A DNA stretch of 64,000 bases from Acidobacteriota bacterium (lineage in GTDB: Bacteria; Acidobacteriota; Terriglobia; Terriglobales; Acidobacteriaceae). Within the stretch, counting starts at the first letter, position 1, and every line of letters starts with the position of its first letter. Location: the NCBI GenBank assembly GCA_016196065.1, contig JACPYL010000010.1, forward strand, positions 806,001-870,000, in the 5' to 3' direction. The position numbers and the translations under genes were made by a program. This document shows positions 63,529 through 64,000 of this stretch, piece by piece. The notes under the pieces were generated by a model. That model searched no databases and was not told the DNA's origin. It saw only the letters and a list, made by a program, of their open reading frames with translations.

Positions 63529-64000
63529 GGCTGAGCCGCCGCAGCTTCAGGAGTCAACTGGAAATCATCGAGCCATAGCTTGCCGCGAATCGGGCTGCCA
63601 GCCGGAATGCGTTCCACATTCAAGACCAGCAGGCTGGTGGTGGGAGCCGTAGTGAAACGGGAATGCACGGCTTTCCAGAAGTCAGCTCCGTTGAGAGGGT
63701 CGCTGGTGTAGACCGCTTGTCCCGTATAGACGTCGCGCAAGACAATCTGCGGTCCACCCGCACCTTGAAACTCGGATGACTTGTAGTACGCGGTGAATTC
63801 GTAATTGGTAGCGGCGCGAACCGGAATCCATTGGTGGATTCCCGAGTCGGAGATCCCGGGACCTTCGAAGGTGACGGATAAAGAGCGTTGTCCTTCGTGG
63901 ACGTCGCTGGCGTCGAGCAGCAAGTTCACTCCGGGCTGCGTTTGGTAGGACCAGTCGAAACCTCCGTTGAGAATGGGGAGGCTGAAATCGCCGTTCACGA
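63525..64000 (-). CDS. C-terminal part of an exported protein linked to polysaccharide genes (truncated by window edge)
   Basis: The frame is open to the last base, so the N-terminus lies outside; the GTG at 63998 is an internal codon. The visible 158 residues form a beta-rich domain with GDFSLPILNGGFDWSY, LSVTFEGPGISDSG, YEFTAYYKSSEFQG and KLWLDDFQLTPE. This looks like a carbohydrate-binding jelly-roll domain. From memory, such tails occur on TPR proteins in acidobacterial polysaccharide loci; the TPR part cannot be checked here. It is coupled to the O-antigen ligase gene by a four-base overlap. Confidence 0.6.
   Translation of the reverse strand, partial: VNGDFSLPILNGGFDWSYQTQPGVNLLLDASDVHEGQRSLSVTFEGPGISDSGIHQWIPVRAATNYEFTAYYKSSEFQGAGGPQIVLRDVYTGQAVYTSDPLNGADFWKAVHSRFTTAPTTSLLVLNVERIPAGSPIRGKLWLDDFQLTPEAAAAQP

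Overview
The window looks like a chromosomal segment of an Acidobacteriota bacterium, most likely a Koribacter-like member of the Terriglobia. I infer this from gene content only: an acidobacterial VWFA-related protein, a TIGR03118 protein, a very large Oar-like TonB-dependent receptor with a carboxypeptidase-type N-terminal domain, a Ser/Thr kinase and a CadC-type regulator that both carry TPR repeats, and many secreted glycoside hydrolases. No rRNA, tRNA, CRISPR array or conventional insertion sequence was recognised.

Layout. 1-9.4 kb: the end of a heparinase-like protein, then an amino-acid/carbamoyl-phosphate operon (COG2403 GTPase, ornithine carbamoyltransferase, a four-helix-bundle protein, carbamate kinase, an aspartate-carbamoyltransferase-like protein, ornithine aminotransferase), then a frameshifted GH36-type glycosidase. 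9.5-17.2 kb: secreted VWFA protein, a three-gene cytochrome c / FeS / NrfD electron-transfer module, a GH13 glucosidase, a pseudo-receiver protein and a TIGR03118 protein. 17.7-24.4 kb: ATP synthase genes b', b, delta, alpha, gamma, beta, epsilon, with no a or c subunit. 24.4-38 kb: secreted Gly/Tyr-repeat protein, 3-hydroxybutyryl-CoA dehydrogenase, MBL hydrolase, a possible metal-handling group, BNR protein, the minus-strand group phosphatase-pyrD-EF-P, serS and a LolA-like protein. 38-49 kb: Oar-like receptor, sulfatase-fold/TPR protein, GT-C mannosyltransferase-like protein and a GH18-NodB-GT2 fusion. 49-64 kb: tryptophanase, MetX-like hydrolase, pyrroline-5-carboxylate dehydrogenase, serine hydrolase, CadC-TPR regulator, thioredoxin-like protein, kinase-TPR protein, degenerate LuxR-type regulator, PilZ protein, O-antigen ligase-like protein and a partial TPR-protein tail.

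How the genes work together. Ornithine carbamoyltransferase with carbamate kinase can turn citrulline into ornithine, ATP, ammonia and CO2. RocD and the distant RocA can carry ornithine through glutamate semialdehyde to glutamate. Tryptophanase adds a further amino-acid breakdown step. The 45-49 kb and 62-64 kb regions are envelope or exopolysaccharide genes.

The most unusual signal is a set of long, mostly hairpin-forming inverted repeats placed between genes of otherwise compact operons. They lie in the carbamoyl-phosphate operon, in all four larger gaps of the ATP synthase operon, and in front of the GH18-NodB-GT2 fusion. Each is built from stuttering short words. One pair of arms encloses the four-helix-bundle gene and encodes its C-terminus; a near-identical pair two genes downstream encloses only a short spacer. 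I propose these as a full and an empty copy of one element family.
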